From the NCBI GenBank assembly GCA_023422005.1, contig JAEZSC010000052.1, positions 1 through 10,374 on the forward strand: a stretch of DNA of 10,374 nt, written 5' to 3'. Position 1 is the first letter of the stretch. Each line of letters opens with the position of its first letter. The notes under the pieces are model-generated. The model was not told the DNA's origin and did no database searches. It was given only the letters and a program-made list of their open reading frames with translations. Made by a program: the position numbers and the translations under genes. Below, one piece after another: positions 1-8,700 of the stretch. Source of the stretch: Bacillota bacterium (lineage in GTDB: Bacteria > Bacillota > Clostridia > Christensenellales > UMGS416).

Positions 1-4
1 GGAG
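1..4 (+). promoter_or_regulatory. Ribosome binding site of spoIVA
   Basis: GGAG lies seven bases before the ATG at 12. It fits a Shine-Dalgarno sequence and supports that start. The window begins here, so the promoter is not visible; spoIVA in Bacillus is read by the mother-cell factor sigma-E, but this cannot be checked in this sequence. Confidence 0.8.
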
Positions 5-11
5 TGGCAGC

Positions 12-1490
12 ATGGCGGAAATGGATATCTACAGCGAGATGGCCGAACGCACCGACGGCAATATATATGTAGGCGTTGTCGGCCCGGTGCGCACCGGCAA
101 ATCTACATTCATCCGGCGCTTCATGGATTTGATGGTGCTGCCGGAGATGGAAGAGTCGTGGCACAAGGAACGCCTGGTGGACGAATTGCCCCAAAGCGGC
201 GGCGGACGTACCATCATGACCACGCAGATCAGCTTTGTGCCCAGCGAGGCTGTGGAGGTCAACCTCTCTGAAAACGCCCGCTGCCATGTTCGCATGGTGG
301 ATTGCGTGGGCTACATGGTGGAAGGCGCCTACGGCGACACCGAGGACGGCCAGCCCCGCATGGTGCGCACGCCATGGCATGAAGAGGAGGTGCCCTTCTC
401 CATCGCAGCGGAAACCGGCACGCGCAAGGTCATCGGCGACCATAGCACCATCGGGTTGGTCGTGACCACCGATGGCACCATCACCGACATTCCCCGATCC
501 GGCTATGTGGCCGCCGAGGAGCGCGCCGTGAACGAGCTCAAGGCGCTGGGCAAGCCCTTCATCGTGCTGCTCAACAGCCGTGTGCCGGATTCCGATGCTG
601 CCGGCGAGCTGCGGGCGGATCTGAGTGCCAAGTATGGCGTACCGGTGCTTAGCATGGATGCGCTGCACATGAGCCGCGAGGACGTGCAGGCGGTCATGAA
701 GACGGTGCTCTACGAGTTCCCGATCCGCCAGATGGATTTCGAGATGCCCACGTGGGTCAAGTCGCTGCCCTGGGGACATTGGCTGGTGGATTTCGTTGTG
801 GAACTGGTCAAGGAGGCCGGCGCGGCCATCGCCAAGGTAAAGGACTATGAGCGCATGGTGGAGGCCTTTGACGAGGCCGACAACATTGAGACGCTCAAGG
901 TGCAAAGCATACACCCCGGCAGCGGCATTGTGGAGATGGAGATCATACCCCAGGCCAGCCTGTACTACCGGCTGTTGAGCGAGGAGAGCGGGCTGGAGAT
1001 TACCGACGAAGCTTCGCTCATGGGCATCATCTATGACCTGGCCCACGGCAAGCGCGAATACGACCGGCTGTCCAACGCCATCAACTCGGTGCGCGAGACC
1101 GGCTACGGCCACGTGCGCCCCGGCATAACGGACATTCATCTGGACGAGCCCGAGCTCATGCGCCATGGAGGCCGCTGCGGCGTGCGCTTCCGGGCCACGG
1201 CCTCCAGCCTGCACCTGATCCGGGTGGACCTGGCAACCGAGGTCACGCCGATCATCGGCTCCGAACGCCAGACCGAGGACTTCCTCAACCGCCTGAAGGC
1301 CGACTATGAGCGTGACCCGAACTCACTGTGGAAGACCGACTTCTTCGGCCAGACGCTGTATGACATGGTGGGCGAAGGCTTGAGCCACAAGACTGCCAAC
1401 ATGCCGCTGAACGCTCAGACCCGCATGCGCAACGCGTTGACGAAGATGGTTAATGAGGGGAAGAACAATCTGATTTGCATCATCTTCTAG
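12..1490 (+). CDS. spoIVA: Stage IV sporulation protein A (SpoIVA), spore coat basement-layer ATPase
   Basis: SpoIVA is a mother-cell ATPase that polymerises irreversibly on the outer forespore membrane (recruited by SpoVM in Bacillus) and forms the platform for coat assembly; it is also needed for cortex formation. The 492-residue product has the same length as the Bacillus subtilis protein. Visible motifs: a Walker A loop GPVRTGKST (residues 24-32, Lys30), the two adjacent threonines at 70-71 that act as sensor residues in the family (within RTIMTTQ), and the Walker B-like aspartate in MVDCVGY (Asp97). A TRAFAC-type GTPase fold adapted to ATP occupies roughly the first 230 residues, followed by the middle and C-terminal assembly regions. 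The C-terminus ends in the hydrophobic NLICIIF typical of the family. The gene is complete, has no frameshift, and is closed by an intrinsic terminator 16 bases after the stop. Motif positions are seen directly; function is taken from the family. Confidence 0.98.
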   Translation: MAEMDIYSEMAERTDGNIYVGVVGPVRTGKSTFIRRFMDLMVLPEMEESWHKERLVDELPQSGGGRTIMTTQISFVPSEAVEVNLSENARCHVRMVDCVGYMVEGAYGDTEDGQPRMVRTPWHEEEVPFSIAAETGTRKVIGDHSTIGLVVTTDGTITDIPRSGYVAAEERAVNELKALGKPFIVLLNSRVPDSDAAGELRADLSAKYGVPVLSMDALHMSREDVQAVMKTVLYEFPIRQMDFEMPTWVKSLPWGHWLVDFVVELVKEAGAAIAKVKDYERMVEAFDEADNIETLKVQSIHPGSGIVEMEIIPQASLYYRLLSEESGLEITDEASLMGIIYDLAHGKREYDRLSNAINSVRETGYGHVRPGITDIHLDEPELMRHGGRCGVRFRATASSLHLIRVDLATEVTPIIGSERQTEDFLNRLKADYERDPNSLWKTDFFGQTLYDMVGEGLSHKTANMPLNAQTRMRNALTKMVNEGKNNLICIIF

Positions 1491-1505
1491 TTAGGTGTCG
1501 ACTTG

Positions 1506-1539
1506 ACTCCTTCCTCTGCTTATGGGGAAGGAGTTTTTT
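1506..1539 (+). terminator. Intrinsic terminator of spoIVA
   Basis: ACTCCTTCC (1506-1514) pairs perfectly with GGAAGGAGT (1526-1534) across an 11-base loop, and a run of six T (1534-1539) follows immediately. This is a textbook rho-independent terminator on the plus strand, 16 bases past the spoIVA stop. It lacks a T run on the other strand, so it is not obviously bidirectional. Confidence 0.93.
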
Positions 1540-1545
1540 CTTAAT

Positions 1546-1599
1546 GGTTTCGCGTCTGCGGACGCGACCAAAGGGCTTTTCGATCGCCCTTTGGAAACC
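1546..1599. repeat. Perfect nested inverted repeat that folds as a three-way junction
   Basis: An outer stem GGTTT (1546-1550) with AAACC (1595-1599) encloses two perfect hairpins: CGCGTC/GACGCG (1551-1556 with 1561-1566, four-base loop) and CCAAAGGGC/GCCCTTTGG (1568-1576 with 1586-1594, nine-base loop). Only A1567 is unpaired at the junction. Every stem is free of mismatches. No T run follows, so it is not a simple terminator. Such compact fold-back units often recur between genes in G+C-rich Clostridia, so I infer an interspersed repeat (REP or MITE-like), though a structured RNA is possible. Confidence 0.7.
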
Positions 1600-1642
1600 T
1601 TCGACCCCATCTGTGAATTAAAAATGTCATTGTTTGACTAAG

Positions 1643-1705
1643 ACGACAGCCCTACCTAACCGCTCCTATGTAGGGCAAGGGCTCTGCCCTTGCCGCCCTC
1701 GTCGT
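1643..1705. repeat. Second nested inverted repeat with alternative pairings
   Basis: ACGAC (1643-1647) pairs with GTCGT (1701-1705) and encloses two ways of folding. In one, GCCCTAC (1649-1655) pairs with GTAGGGC (1670-1676), leaving AAGGGC/GCCCTT (1677-1682 with 1686-1691) as a second hairpin. In the other, GGCAAGGGC (1674-1682) pairs with GCCCTTGCC (1686-1694) over a three-base loop. The two share 1674-1676, so they cannot both form fully. No flanking gene depends on it in an obvious way, and an interspersed repeat is the likeliest reading. Confidence 0.6.
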
Positions 1706-1745
1706 GCCTTACTGCATTGAAACGATGCTGGCAGGTGCGAGTGTG

Positions 1746-1774
1746 AGGCTTTGCCACTCCTTTAAGCAAAGCCT
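1746..1774. repeat. Nine-base inverted repeat (hairpin)
   Basis: AGGCTTTGC (1746-1754) is the exact reverse complement of GCAAAGCCT (1766-1774), with an 11-base spacer. No T run follows on either strand. It is the third fold-back element in the spacer and is probably part of the same repeat-rich tract. Confidence 0.6.
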
Positions 1775-1807
1775 TGCGCCCACAGCGCTGTTGCAATCTG
1801 ATCAGTA

Positions 1808-1885
1808 TCTCCCTCCCACGGTGACGGGGAGGCTGGCCGCGCCTTATAGGCGCTGCTCGCCCATGCATCCTGGGGGTTGGGGAGA
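1808..1885. repeat. Fourth fold-back element, branched
   Basis: TCTCCC (1808-1813) can pair with GGGAGA (1880-1885). Inside lie CCTCCC/GGGAGG (1812-1817 with 1827-1832; the two outer bases compete with the long-range stem) and GCGCCT/AGGCGC (1839-1844 with 1848-1853, three-base loop). It ends only 12 bases from the HAD stop codon. On the minus strand it lies directly downstream of that gene and could slow or protect its 3' end, but there is no T tract. Confidence 0.5.
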
Positions 1886-1897
1886 GGACTCCAGTGG

Positions 1898-2554
1898 TTA
1901 TCCCAACTGCTCCAGCGCTTCCCATACGCCCGAAATATCCTTGCACACGGCGTCGGCGCCGGCCTGCAGCAGCCGCTCGCTGGGGAAGGATGTCTCCACT
2001 GCCACACAGCGCATGCCCGCGGCCCGGGCAGCGGCGATGCCGCTCAGGGCGTCCTCTACGACAACGCAATGCGCGGGTTCCACGCCGCAGCGCTGCGCCG
2101 CCAGCAGGTAGCCGTCCGGCGCGGGCTTTTTATTGGTCACGTCGTCGCCGCTGACCAGGGCGGCGAACAGGCTTTCGGCGATGCCGGCGGCGGCCAGGTT
2201 GGCTCGCACCTTGATCAGATCCGCGGCGCTGGCCAGCGCGCAGCGCAGGCCGGCAGCCTGCAGGCGCATAAGCGTTGTCAAGGTGCCGGAGTACACTTCG
2301 ATTTTGTCCTTCACGATGTCCATATAGATTTCATAAACACGGTGCTTCATTTCCACTCGATAGGGCACACCGTGTAATTCGGCCACTCCGCCGATGAAGC
2401 GGTCCTCACCCATGCCGGTGAAAGCGTGAAAGTCCTCCCACCGGGCCTGCACGCCAAATTCCTTCAAGCCCAATATGCCGGCCTCAGTGATCACAGGCTC
2501 GCTGTCCACCAGCACGCCGTCCATGTCAAACAAAATCGCGTGAATATCCTTCAT
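1898..2554 (-). CDS. HAD-superfamily hydrolase, subfamily IA (beta-phosphoglucomutase/phosphatase-like)
   Basis: This 218-residue protein has all four HAD signature motifs: motif I FDMDGVLVDS with nucleophile Asp10 and acid/base Asp12; motif II Ser109 in ALASA; motif III Lys143 in NKKPAPDGY; and motif IV Glu167-Asp168 in VVVEDALSG, the Mg2+ ligands. Residues from about 17 to 85 form the helical C1 cap that sets substrate choice. The length and order suit cytosolic phosphatases or phosphomutases of small sugar phosphates. DSEP after motif I favours a phosphatase over beta-phosphoglucomutase, which usually has a histidine-bearing segment there, but the substrate cannot be read from the sequence. 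The cap and core also recall the HAD domain of the plant chloroplast protein SOQ1. The ATG is preceded by GAGAGG five bases upstream. The gene converges on spoIVA and is divergent from the glucan synthase gene. Confidence 0.93.
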   Translation of the reverse strand: MKDIHAILFDMDGVLVDSEPVITEAGILGLKEFGVQARWEDFHAFTGMGEDRFIGGVAELHGVPYRVEMKHRVYEIYMDIVKDKIEVYSGTLTTLMRLQAAGLRCALASAADLIKVRANLAAAGIAESLFAALVSGDDVTNKKPAPDGYLLAAQRCGVEPAHCVVVEDALSGIAAARAAGMRCVAVETSFPSERLLQAGADAVCKDISGVWEALEQLG

Positions 2555-2559
2555 ATGTA

Positions 2560-2565
2560 CCTCTC
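2560..2565 (-). promoter_or_regulatory. Ribosome binding site of the HAD hydrolase gene
   Basis: Read on the minus strand, GAGAGG lies five bases before the ATG at 2554-2552. It fixes the start directly before the motif I strand (MKDIHAILFD). The A+T-rich bases further upstream include TATTAT and GATAAT, which could be -10 elements, but no good -35 partner is visible and I do not call a promoter. Confidence 0.7.
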
Positions 2566-2658
2566 ATATTATCCATAATACTTCATTTAGTCACTTGTAT
2601 CGTGTGCCGCGACATAAACTCGACACACTTCTCCCATAATAAAGAAACGTGCGCACAT

Positions 2659-2678
2659 TTTCAAGCGGAGCCTTGAAA
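2659..2678. promoter_or_regulatory. Seven-base hairpin/operator-like palindrome upstream of the glucan synthase gene
   Basis: TTTCAAG (2659-2665) and CTTGAAA (2672-2678) are exact inverted repeats with a six-base loop. Its right arm contains TTGAAA, a possible -35 element. A second palindrome, GTGCGCAC (2649-2656), sits just upstream. This arrangement could be an operator for a dimeric repressor or simply a hairpin; no regulator is encoded in the window. Confidence 0.35.
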
Positions 2679-2704
2679 CCCAAGCGTCATGTGTGGGGTA
2701 TATT
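2673..2704 (+). promoter_or_regulatory. Weak candidate promoter for the glucan synthase gene
   Basis: TTGAAA (2673-2678) resembles a -35 box and TATATT (2699-2704) a -10 box, but the spacer is 20 bases, longer than the usual 16-18. Choosing GGTATA (2697-2702) gives 18 but a poorer -10. A transcript from here would have a leader of roughly 50 bases. It is the best candidate in the divergent region, but only a suggestion. Confidence 0.25.
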
Positions 2705-2754
2705 GGCGCGCTGCGTTAGGGAAAATGTATTTGCAGTATCCCGTTGTTGTGAAT

Positions 2755-2758
2755 GGAG
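2755..2758 (+). promoter_or_regulatory. Ribosome binding site that selects the glucan synthase start
   Basis: GGAG is placed six bases before the ATG at 2765. There is another in-frame ATG at 2753, just after an in-frame TGA at 2750-2752, but it has no purine-rich site before it and overlaps this one. The start at 2765 is therefore preferred. Confidence 0.75.
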
Positions 2759-2764
2759 TGGCTT

Positions 2765-5700
2765 ATGGATATTGGAATAATCGCCCTCTTGCTGGTGCTG
2801 TTCGTCATCCTGGCGGCGCTGTTGCTGTTCGTGTCGCGCAAGAGCGGCGCCCAGCCGCAGAAGACAGCGGTGCAGTTGGACAGCGAGAGCATCCGCGGCG
2901 TGGCGGGCAGCCTGGCCCGCAGCCATAAAGCCGAGCCCGGCCGGGACCGCTTCTCCCAGGCCATGCTGGCGGCAGCCGCCGCGGACATCCGCAAGGCTCG
3001 CGCGGCGCTGGCCGCTGTGCCCGAGGATGAGAACCTGGCTCCCGCCGGGCGGTGGCTGCTGGACAATATCTATATGATCGAGCAGGAAATCTTCCGCGTG
3101 AAGAACATGCTGCGCAACGGGCCCTCCAGCCTGCCCATCATCAAGAGCGAGGGCTGCCCCCGGGTATGTTGGATTTCTGACAACCTGTTAAGCTACACCA
3201 ACGGCCGGCTGGACACCGATACGCTGGCGCTCTATCTCAACGAATACCAGAAGAAAACGCCGCTGACGCTCAAGGAGCTGTGGATACTGCCGGCCTTCCT
3301 GCGCTTGAGCGTGCTGCGGCGGGTGGCGGAGGTGTCCGTCGCGTGCAACGACAACCAGTCCCAGTGGGAAGCCGCCGAGGTGATGGCCGAATTCATCGCC
3401 ACCACGCCCGGTGACGAGGCGGCTTGGCTGGCCCGCAGCCGCAAGAACCCATGGATGCGCCGCGACGGCATGGGCGGCGCTTTTCTGGAGCGGCTCAGCG
3501 TACGGCTCATGGAGCAAGGCGAGGGTGCCGCGCAGCCGCTGAAGTGGCTGGACCAGATCCTTAGCGAGCGGGGCTTCATCCTGGAAGACCAGATCGCCAG
3601 CTCCCACCACCGCCAAGGCGCGGAAAAGCAGCTCATCAGCAACTGCATGGATAGCCTGCGCTATCTGGATGCGCTGAACTGGCTGGATCTGTTCCGCCAG
3701 GTCAGCGTTGTGGAGCGCACACTGATGGAAGACCCGTCCGGCGTCTACAAGCGCATGGACGAGCCCAGCCGGGGCTTGTACCGCCGCCGGGTGGAGGCGT
3801 TGGCTGCTCGCTGGCATGTAAGCGAGCTGCACCTGACGCGCCTGGCCGTGCAGTGCGCCGCCGAGCGGGCGGGCTCAGCCTATGAAAAGGAAAATCATAT
3901 TGGGTATTACATCGTCGGCGAGGGGCTGAAATTTCTGGCCGGCAAGCTCAAGGGCCGCCGCTTTCAGCTGGACAACCGGTTCAAGCAATGGCTGTATGGC
4001 GGGTCCATATGGCTGAGTGCGGCGGTGCTGGCGGCGGCGCTGGGCTATCTGCTGCCGGCAACGGTCGTCATGCGGGTGCTGGTGGGCCTGGCGGCGCTGC
4101 CGGTGTTCACCAAGGCTACGGTGTTCCTGGTTAACGAGATCGTCAAGCGTACTGTGCGCAGCGAGGTCATCCCGGCCATCGACCTGAAGGACGGTGTGCC
4201 CGACGAAGGGCGCACGCTGATCGTGATACCGGCGCTGGTGACCAGTGTTGCACGCATTGAGGCGCTGATGGCCCAATTGGAAACGCTGTATCTGCGGCAC
4301 GGCGGTAAGAACCTGCGATACACGCTGCTTGCGGATTTCAAGGACAGCCGGGAGCCGGATCCCGATGGCGACGCTGCGCTGCTGAGCGCAGGCCAGGCAG
4401 CAGCGGCGGCGTTGTGCGAGCGCTGGGGTGCAGGCTTGTTCCACTTTCTGGCGCGAGACCGCCGCTTCAACGGTGCCGAAGGCGTGTACATGGGCCCTGA
4501 GCGCAAGCGCGGCGCCATACTGGCCTTGAACCGGCTGCTGCTCAGCGGCGATGCCGGCGAGTTCACAGGCCTGGAGCAGAGGCTGGCCAGCCTGGATGGC
4601 GTACGTTTTGTGCTGACGCTGGATGCCGATACCGAGCTGCCCCATGAGGCCGCAGCCCGGCTCATCGGCATGATGCTGCACCCGCTCAATGCCGCCGAGA
4701 TCGTGAACGGCGTTGTCCGGCGCGGCTATGGCATCCTGCAGCCCCGGGTGGAGCTGGCCACCGGCAGCTCCCGCCAGTCGGAATTCTCCGCAATCTTTAC
4801 CGGCCCCTGCGGGCTGGACCACTACAGCGGTGCCGTGGCCGACAGCTACCAAGACCTCTTCGGCGAGGGCATTTTCACCGGCAAGGGCATTTACGACGTG
4901 CGCGCCTTCATGGCCACACTGGATGGCGCTCTGCCCGCCAACCGCATCCTGAGCCACGACCTGTTGGAGGGCAGCTATGCCCGTGCGGGTTTCGCCAGCG
5001 ATGTGGCCGTCGTGGATGGGTTCCCGTCCAACGTATACACCTACTTCGTGCGCATGCACCGCTGGGTGCGCGGAGACTGGCAGATTGCCCACTGGCTGTG
5101 CCGCACGACGCCCGAGGGCAAGCCTAACCCGATCAATGGGCTTTCCAAATACAAGATTGCCGACAACCTGCGCCGCTCGCTGATGGCGCCGGCGCAGCTG
5201 GTGCTGATCCTGCTGTGCGCGGCGGCGGGGCGCGTGTGGTTGGGCATGGCTGCTGTGCTGGCGGTGGAATTCCTGCCGGCGCTCTTTGCGATGGCAGGAG
5301 CCATGAACGCCCGGGGCAACGGCAGCCTGAAGCTGACGCTGGCAGCCATGCGCTCTGACTTCCTGCGGCCGCTTATGAACCTGTGGTTCCTGCCCTTTGA
5401 GGCGTGGATCATGGCGGATGCCGCCGTCCGCTCGCTATACCGCATGGCTGTGAGCAAAAAGCGTCTGCTGCTGTGGACCACTGCCGCCGACGCCGAGCGC
5501 GGCAAGCCTTCAACGCCCGGTGGTTATTGGGCGTTCATGTGGCCAGCCGTAGCCATATCGGTGGTTGCCATGGGCATCACCTTCGTATGTGCGCCCACGC
5601 CAGCCGCGCTGCTGTGGGTGTTGGCCCCGCTGGCCTGGGCCGCCGCGCCGCAGGCAGCCTGGGCCCTTAGCCGCCCCAACTGCGAGGTGTGCTCCGCCGT

Positions 5701-8700
5701 GGACGCCGGCCAGGAGCGGTTGGTGCGCGCCGTATGCCGGCGGACATGGCACTATTTTGAGCGCTTTGTCACGGCGGAGGAGCACTTCCTGGCGCCGGAC
5801 AACTTCCAGGAATACCCCTTCAAGGGCGTCGCGCCGCGCACGTCGCCCACGAACATCGGCCTCTCGCTGCTGGCCAACGCCGACGCGCTGGATCTGGGGT
5901 ATCTGACGCCCCGACGGATGATTGACCGCATGAGCGCCACGATAGACGCGGTGCTGGCTTTGCCCAAATGGCAGGGGCACCTGTATAACTGGTATGACAC
6001 CCGCACCTGTGAACCGCTGCACCCGCTGTACGTGAGCTCCGTGGACAGCGGAAACCTGATGGCCTATCTGCTGCTGTGCGCCCAAGCGGTGCGCGAGGTG
6101 GCGGCAGGCCCGGCGGTTAGCTTTGCGGTGGTGGGCGGCCTGGTAGACACGCTGCGCGTGATGGCGGAGAAGAAGCCTGACGCAGCCATCGAGCAAATGT
6201 GCACGGCGCTGGAGATGGCCCGCGACCAGCACAGCATGCGCCTGGTGGCAGAAACCGCCGAAAAGGCCGCGGCGCTGGCCGATCGCCTGGGCGGCAAGTG
6301 GGCGGCGCAGGCGGCTGACCTTGTAGACGATGTCATAGAGGAGAGCGAGGACCTGCTGGAGGCCCTGTCGCTGCTGGGTGCGGAGCAGCGGGTCATGCTG
6401 GAGGGCGCTTGGGAGGAATATGCCCGGCCCGACGCCTGGGCCCCCGGCGGGCGGGCGGCCCAGGCCGTGGATTTGGCGATCAAGGCCGCGCCCAACCAGC
6501 GACTGGAGGAGCTGCGGGCAAGCATCACTGCGATGTTCGAGCAGCGCGCTGCCGCCGCGGCCATTGTGGCCGAGAAGCTGGAGCGCTGTGCCATGGACAT
6601 GAACCTGAACGCGCTGTACGACAAGAGCCGGGATCTGTTCCACATCGGCTGCAACGTGGAGCAGGGCGGGCGTTTGGGCAACTCCTTCTACGACCTGCTG
6701 GCCAGCGAGGCCCGTCTGACCAGCCTGTTGGCCATCGCCTTTGGCAAGGTGCCCGCGCGGCACTGGAAGAAGCTGGGGCGGGCGCTGACATTGGCCGGCG
6801 GCGGTGTGCCTCTGTTAAGCTGGGGCGGCACGATGTTCGAATATCTGATGCCGGCGCTGACGCTGCGCCACCAGCCATGCACGCTGCTGGGGGAGACGAT
6901 CCGCGCAGCCATACAGGCGCAGATCGATTACGGCGCGCTCAAGGGCATCCCCTGGGGCATCTCGGAATCGGGCTACCATGAGTTCGACCTGAACCTGAAC
7001 TACCAGTACCGCTCCTTCGGCGTGCCGGACATGGGTATGAAGGCGGGGCTGAGCCACGACGTGGTCGTGTCGCCCTATTCCACGCTGATGGCCATGCAGT
7101 TCAACCCCGAGCCTGCCTATGAAAACCTCAAGCGCCTGTGCGACATCGGCATGCTGGGCGAATACGGCATGTATGAAGCCGTGGACTTTACGCCCGAGCG
7201 CCGACAGGAAAAGGACGGCTTCCGCATCGTCAAGAGCTACATGATTCACCACCAGGGCATGGCGCTGACGGCGCTGACCAACCTGCTGTGTGGCAACTCC
7301 ATGGTAGAGCGCTTCCACCGCCTGGCGCCCATACGGTCGGTGGAGCTGCTCATGGATGAGCGTGCGCCCAGCCACGGCGCCGTGCTGGAGAAGTTCGCCG
7401 CCGCTGAGACCACGCCTCGCCAGCGCAAGCCCCGCGAGGTGCGCATGGTGCGCACGGCCCACGGCACCGAGGGCCTGTGGCCGCCGCAGGTGCAACTGCT
7501 AAGCAACGGCGGCTATGTCGTGTATGTGGCGGCTTCCGGCGCGGGCTGCAGCCGCTGGGACGGCTTGAGCCTGAACCGCTGGCGCGACGACGCCGTGACG
7601 CAGGATTCCGGTGTGTTCTTTTACCTGCGCGACATCGAGACCGCCGAGGTGTGGAACACCACGCTGACGCCGGGCTGCCGCAAACCTGAGGAGTACGAGG
7701 TCGTGTTTGAGACCCATACGGCACAGTTCTGCCGCCGCGACGGCGACGTGACCACGCTGATGGAGGTTGTGGTTTCTCCGGATAGCCCCGCCGAGGTGCG
7801 CCGGCTGTGCCTGAGCAACAAATCCGAGAAGGAAAAGCACATAGAAGTGACCGCCTATTTCGAGGTGGCCCTGGCGGCCCAGGAGGCCTTCTCGGCGCAC
7901 CCGGCCTTCCAGAACCTCTTTGTGCAGACTGAGGCGCTGAGCGACAGCGGCGTGGTGCTGGTGCGCCGCCGCCCGCGGGACAGCCACCAGGGTACGCCCC
8001 ACATGGCTTGCCGCTTTGTGGGCGAACTAGGGCCCATCACACCTGTGCAGGTGGACACCTCCCGGGAGGCAAGCCTGGGCCGGGGCCGCAGCCTGCTGCA
8101 CCCCAAGCATCTGGACGGCGGCGCTTTGGGCAACACCCAAGGCAATGTGCTGGACCCGGCGGTGTGCATGCGCACGCTGGTCACGGTGCCTGCCGGCGGC
8201 ACCGTAACATTCAGCTTCGTGATCGCCTGCGGGTGGGACCGGCAAAAGGCACTGGCCGCCAGCGACGCGCTGGCTGCGCCGGGAGCCGTGGAGCGCGCCT
8301 TTGAAATGGCCTGGACCCAGGAACAGGCCAACATGCGCTATCTGGGTGTAAAGCCCAACCAATTGAGGCTGTTCGCCGACATGAGCACCTATGTGCTATA
8401 CAGCCTGCCAGGCGTGCGCTCGCGCCTGGGCGCGCTGGACAGTGTGCACCGGGGCCAAAGCGCCCTGTGGGAGCTGGGCCTTTCCGGCGATGTGCCCATC
8501 ATCGTGCTCAGGCTCAGCGATCTGGAACATCTGGAGGCTGCGCGGCACCTGCTGCTGGCCCACGCGTGGTGGCGCTTTAAGGGTGTTTCCGTGGACATCG
8601 TGTTCGTCAACGAATACGGCAATGATTACCTCCGCCCTCTGCACGACCGCCTGCACGACACAATACTATCCAGCCATGATCGCGATTACGTGAATAAAAA

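Larger units (their letters stand above)
1540..1897. other. Non-coding spacer between convergent genes, rich in inverted repeats
   Basis: This stretch of about 360 bases lies between the spoIVA terminator and the stop of the minus-strand HAD gene. I see no credible gene: the open frames in it lack ribosome binding sites and recognisable protein sequence. Instead it holds four fold-back elements in succession, listed separately at 1546-1599, 1643-1705, 1746-1774 and 1808-1885. No oligo-T-tailed hairpin of good quality serves the HAD gene. The closest is a 4-bp stem GTCA/TGAC followed by ATTTTT on the minus strand near 1619-1637, too weak to call. Confidence 0.75.

Noticed and set aside
1546..1599. 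A tRNA or tRNA-like cloverleaf.
   Set aside because: Only 54 bases with two arms inside the closing stem; there is no anticodon arm, T-arm sequence or discriminator/CCA context.
1619..1637. A terminator for the HAD gene on the minus strand (GTCA/TGAC stem followed by ATTTTT).
   Set aside because: A four-base-pair stem is too weak, and it lies about 260 bases past the stop codon.
1656..2111. Short open frames on both strands in the spoIVA-HAD spacer (for example 1704-2111 plus and 1656-2069 minus).
   Set aside because: They run through palindromic DNA and into the HAD gene in wrong frames, have no ribosome binding site and give low-complexity protein.
2689..2928. A 79-codon plus-strand frame starting upstream of the glucan synthase.
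   Set aside because: It overlaps the true gene in another frame, and no ribosome binding site precedes it. The frame at 2765 has a good site and clear homology.
3875..5092. A 405-codon open frame on the minus strand, antisense to the glucan synthase.
   Set aside because: It lies wholly opposite the GT84 coding region, has a composition typical of the complement of G+C-rich genes (many His, Gln, Arg), shows no known motif, and is explained by lack of stops in high-G+C antisense frames.
5510..6763. A 417-codon open frame on the minus strand.
   Set aside because: Same reasoning: antisense to the region around the membrane segments and glucoamylase-like domain, rich in His, Gln and Arg, with no recognisable fold or conserved motif.
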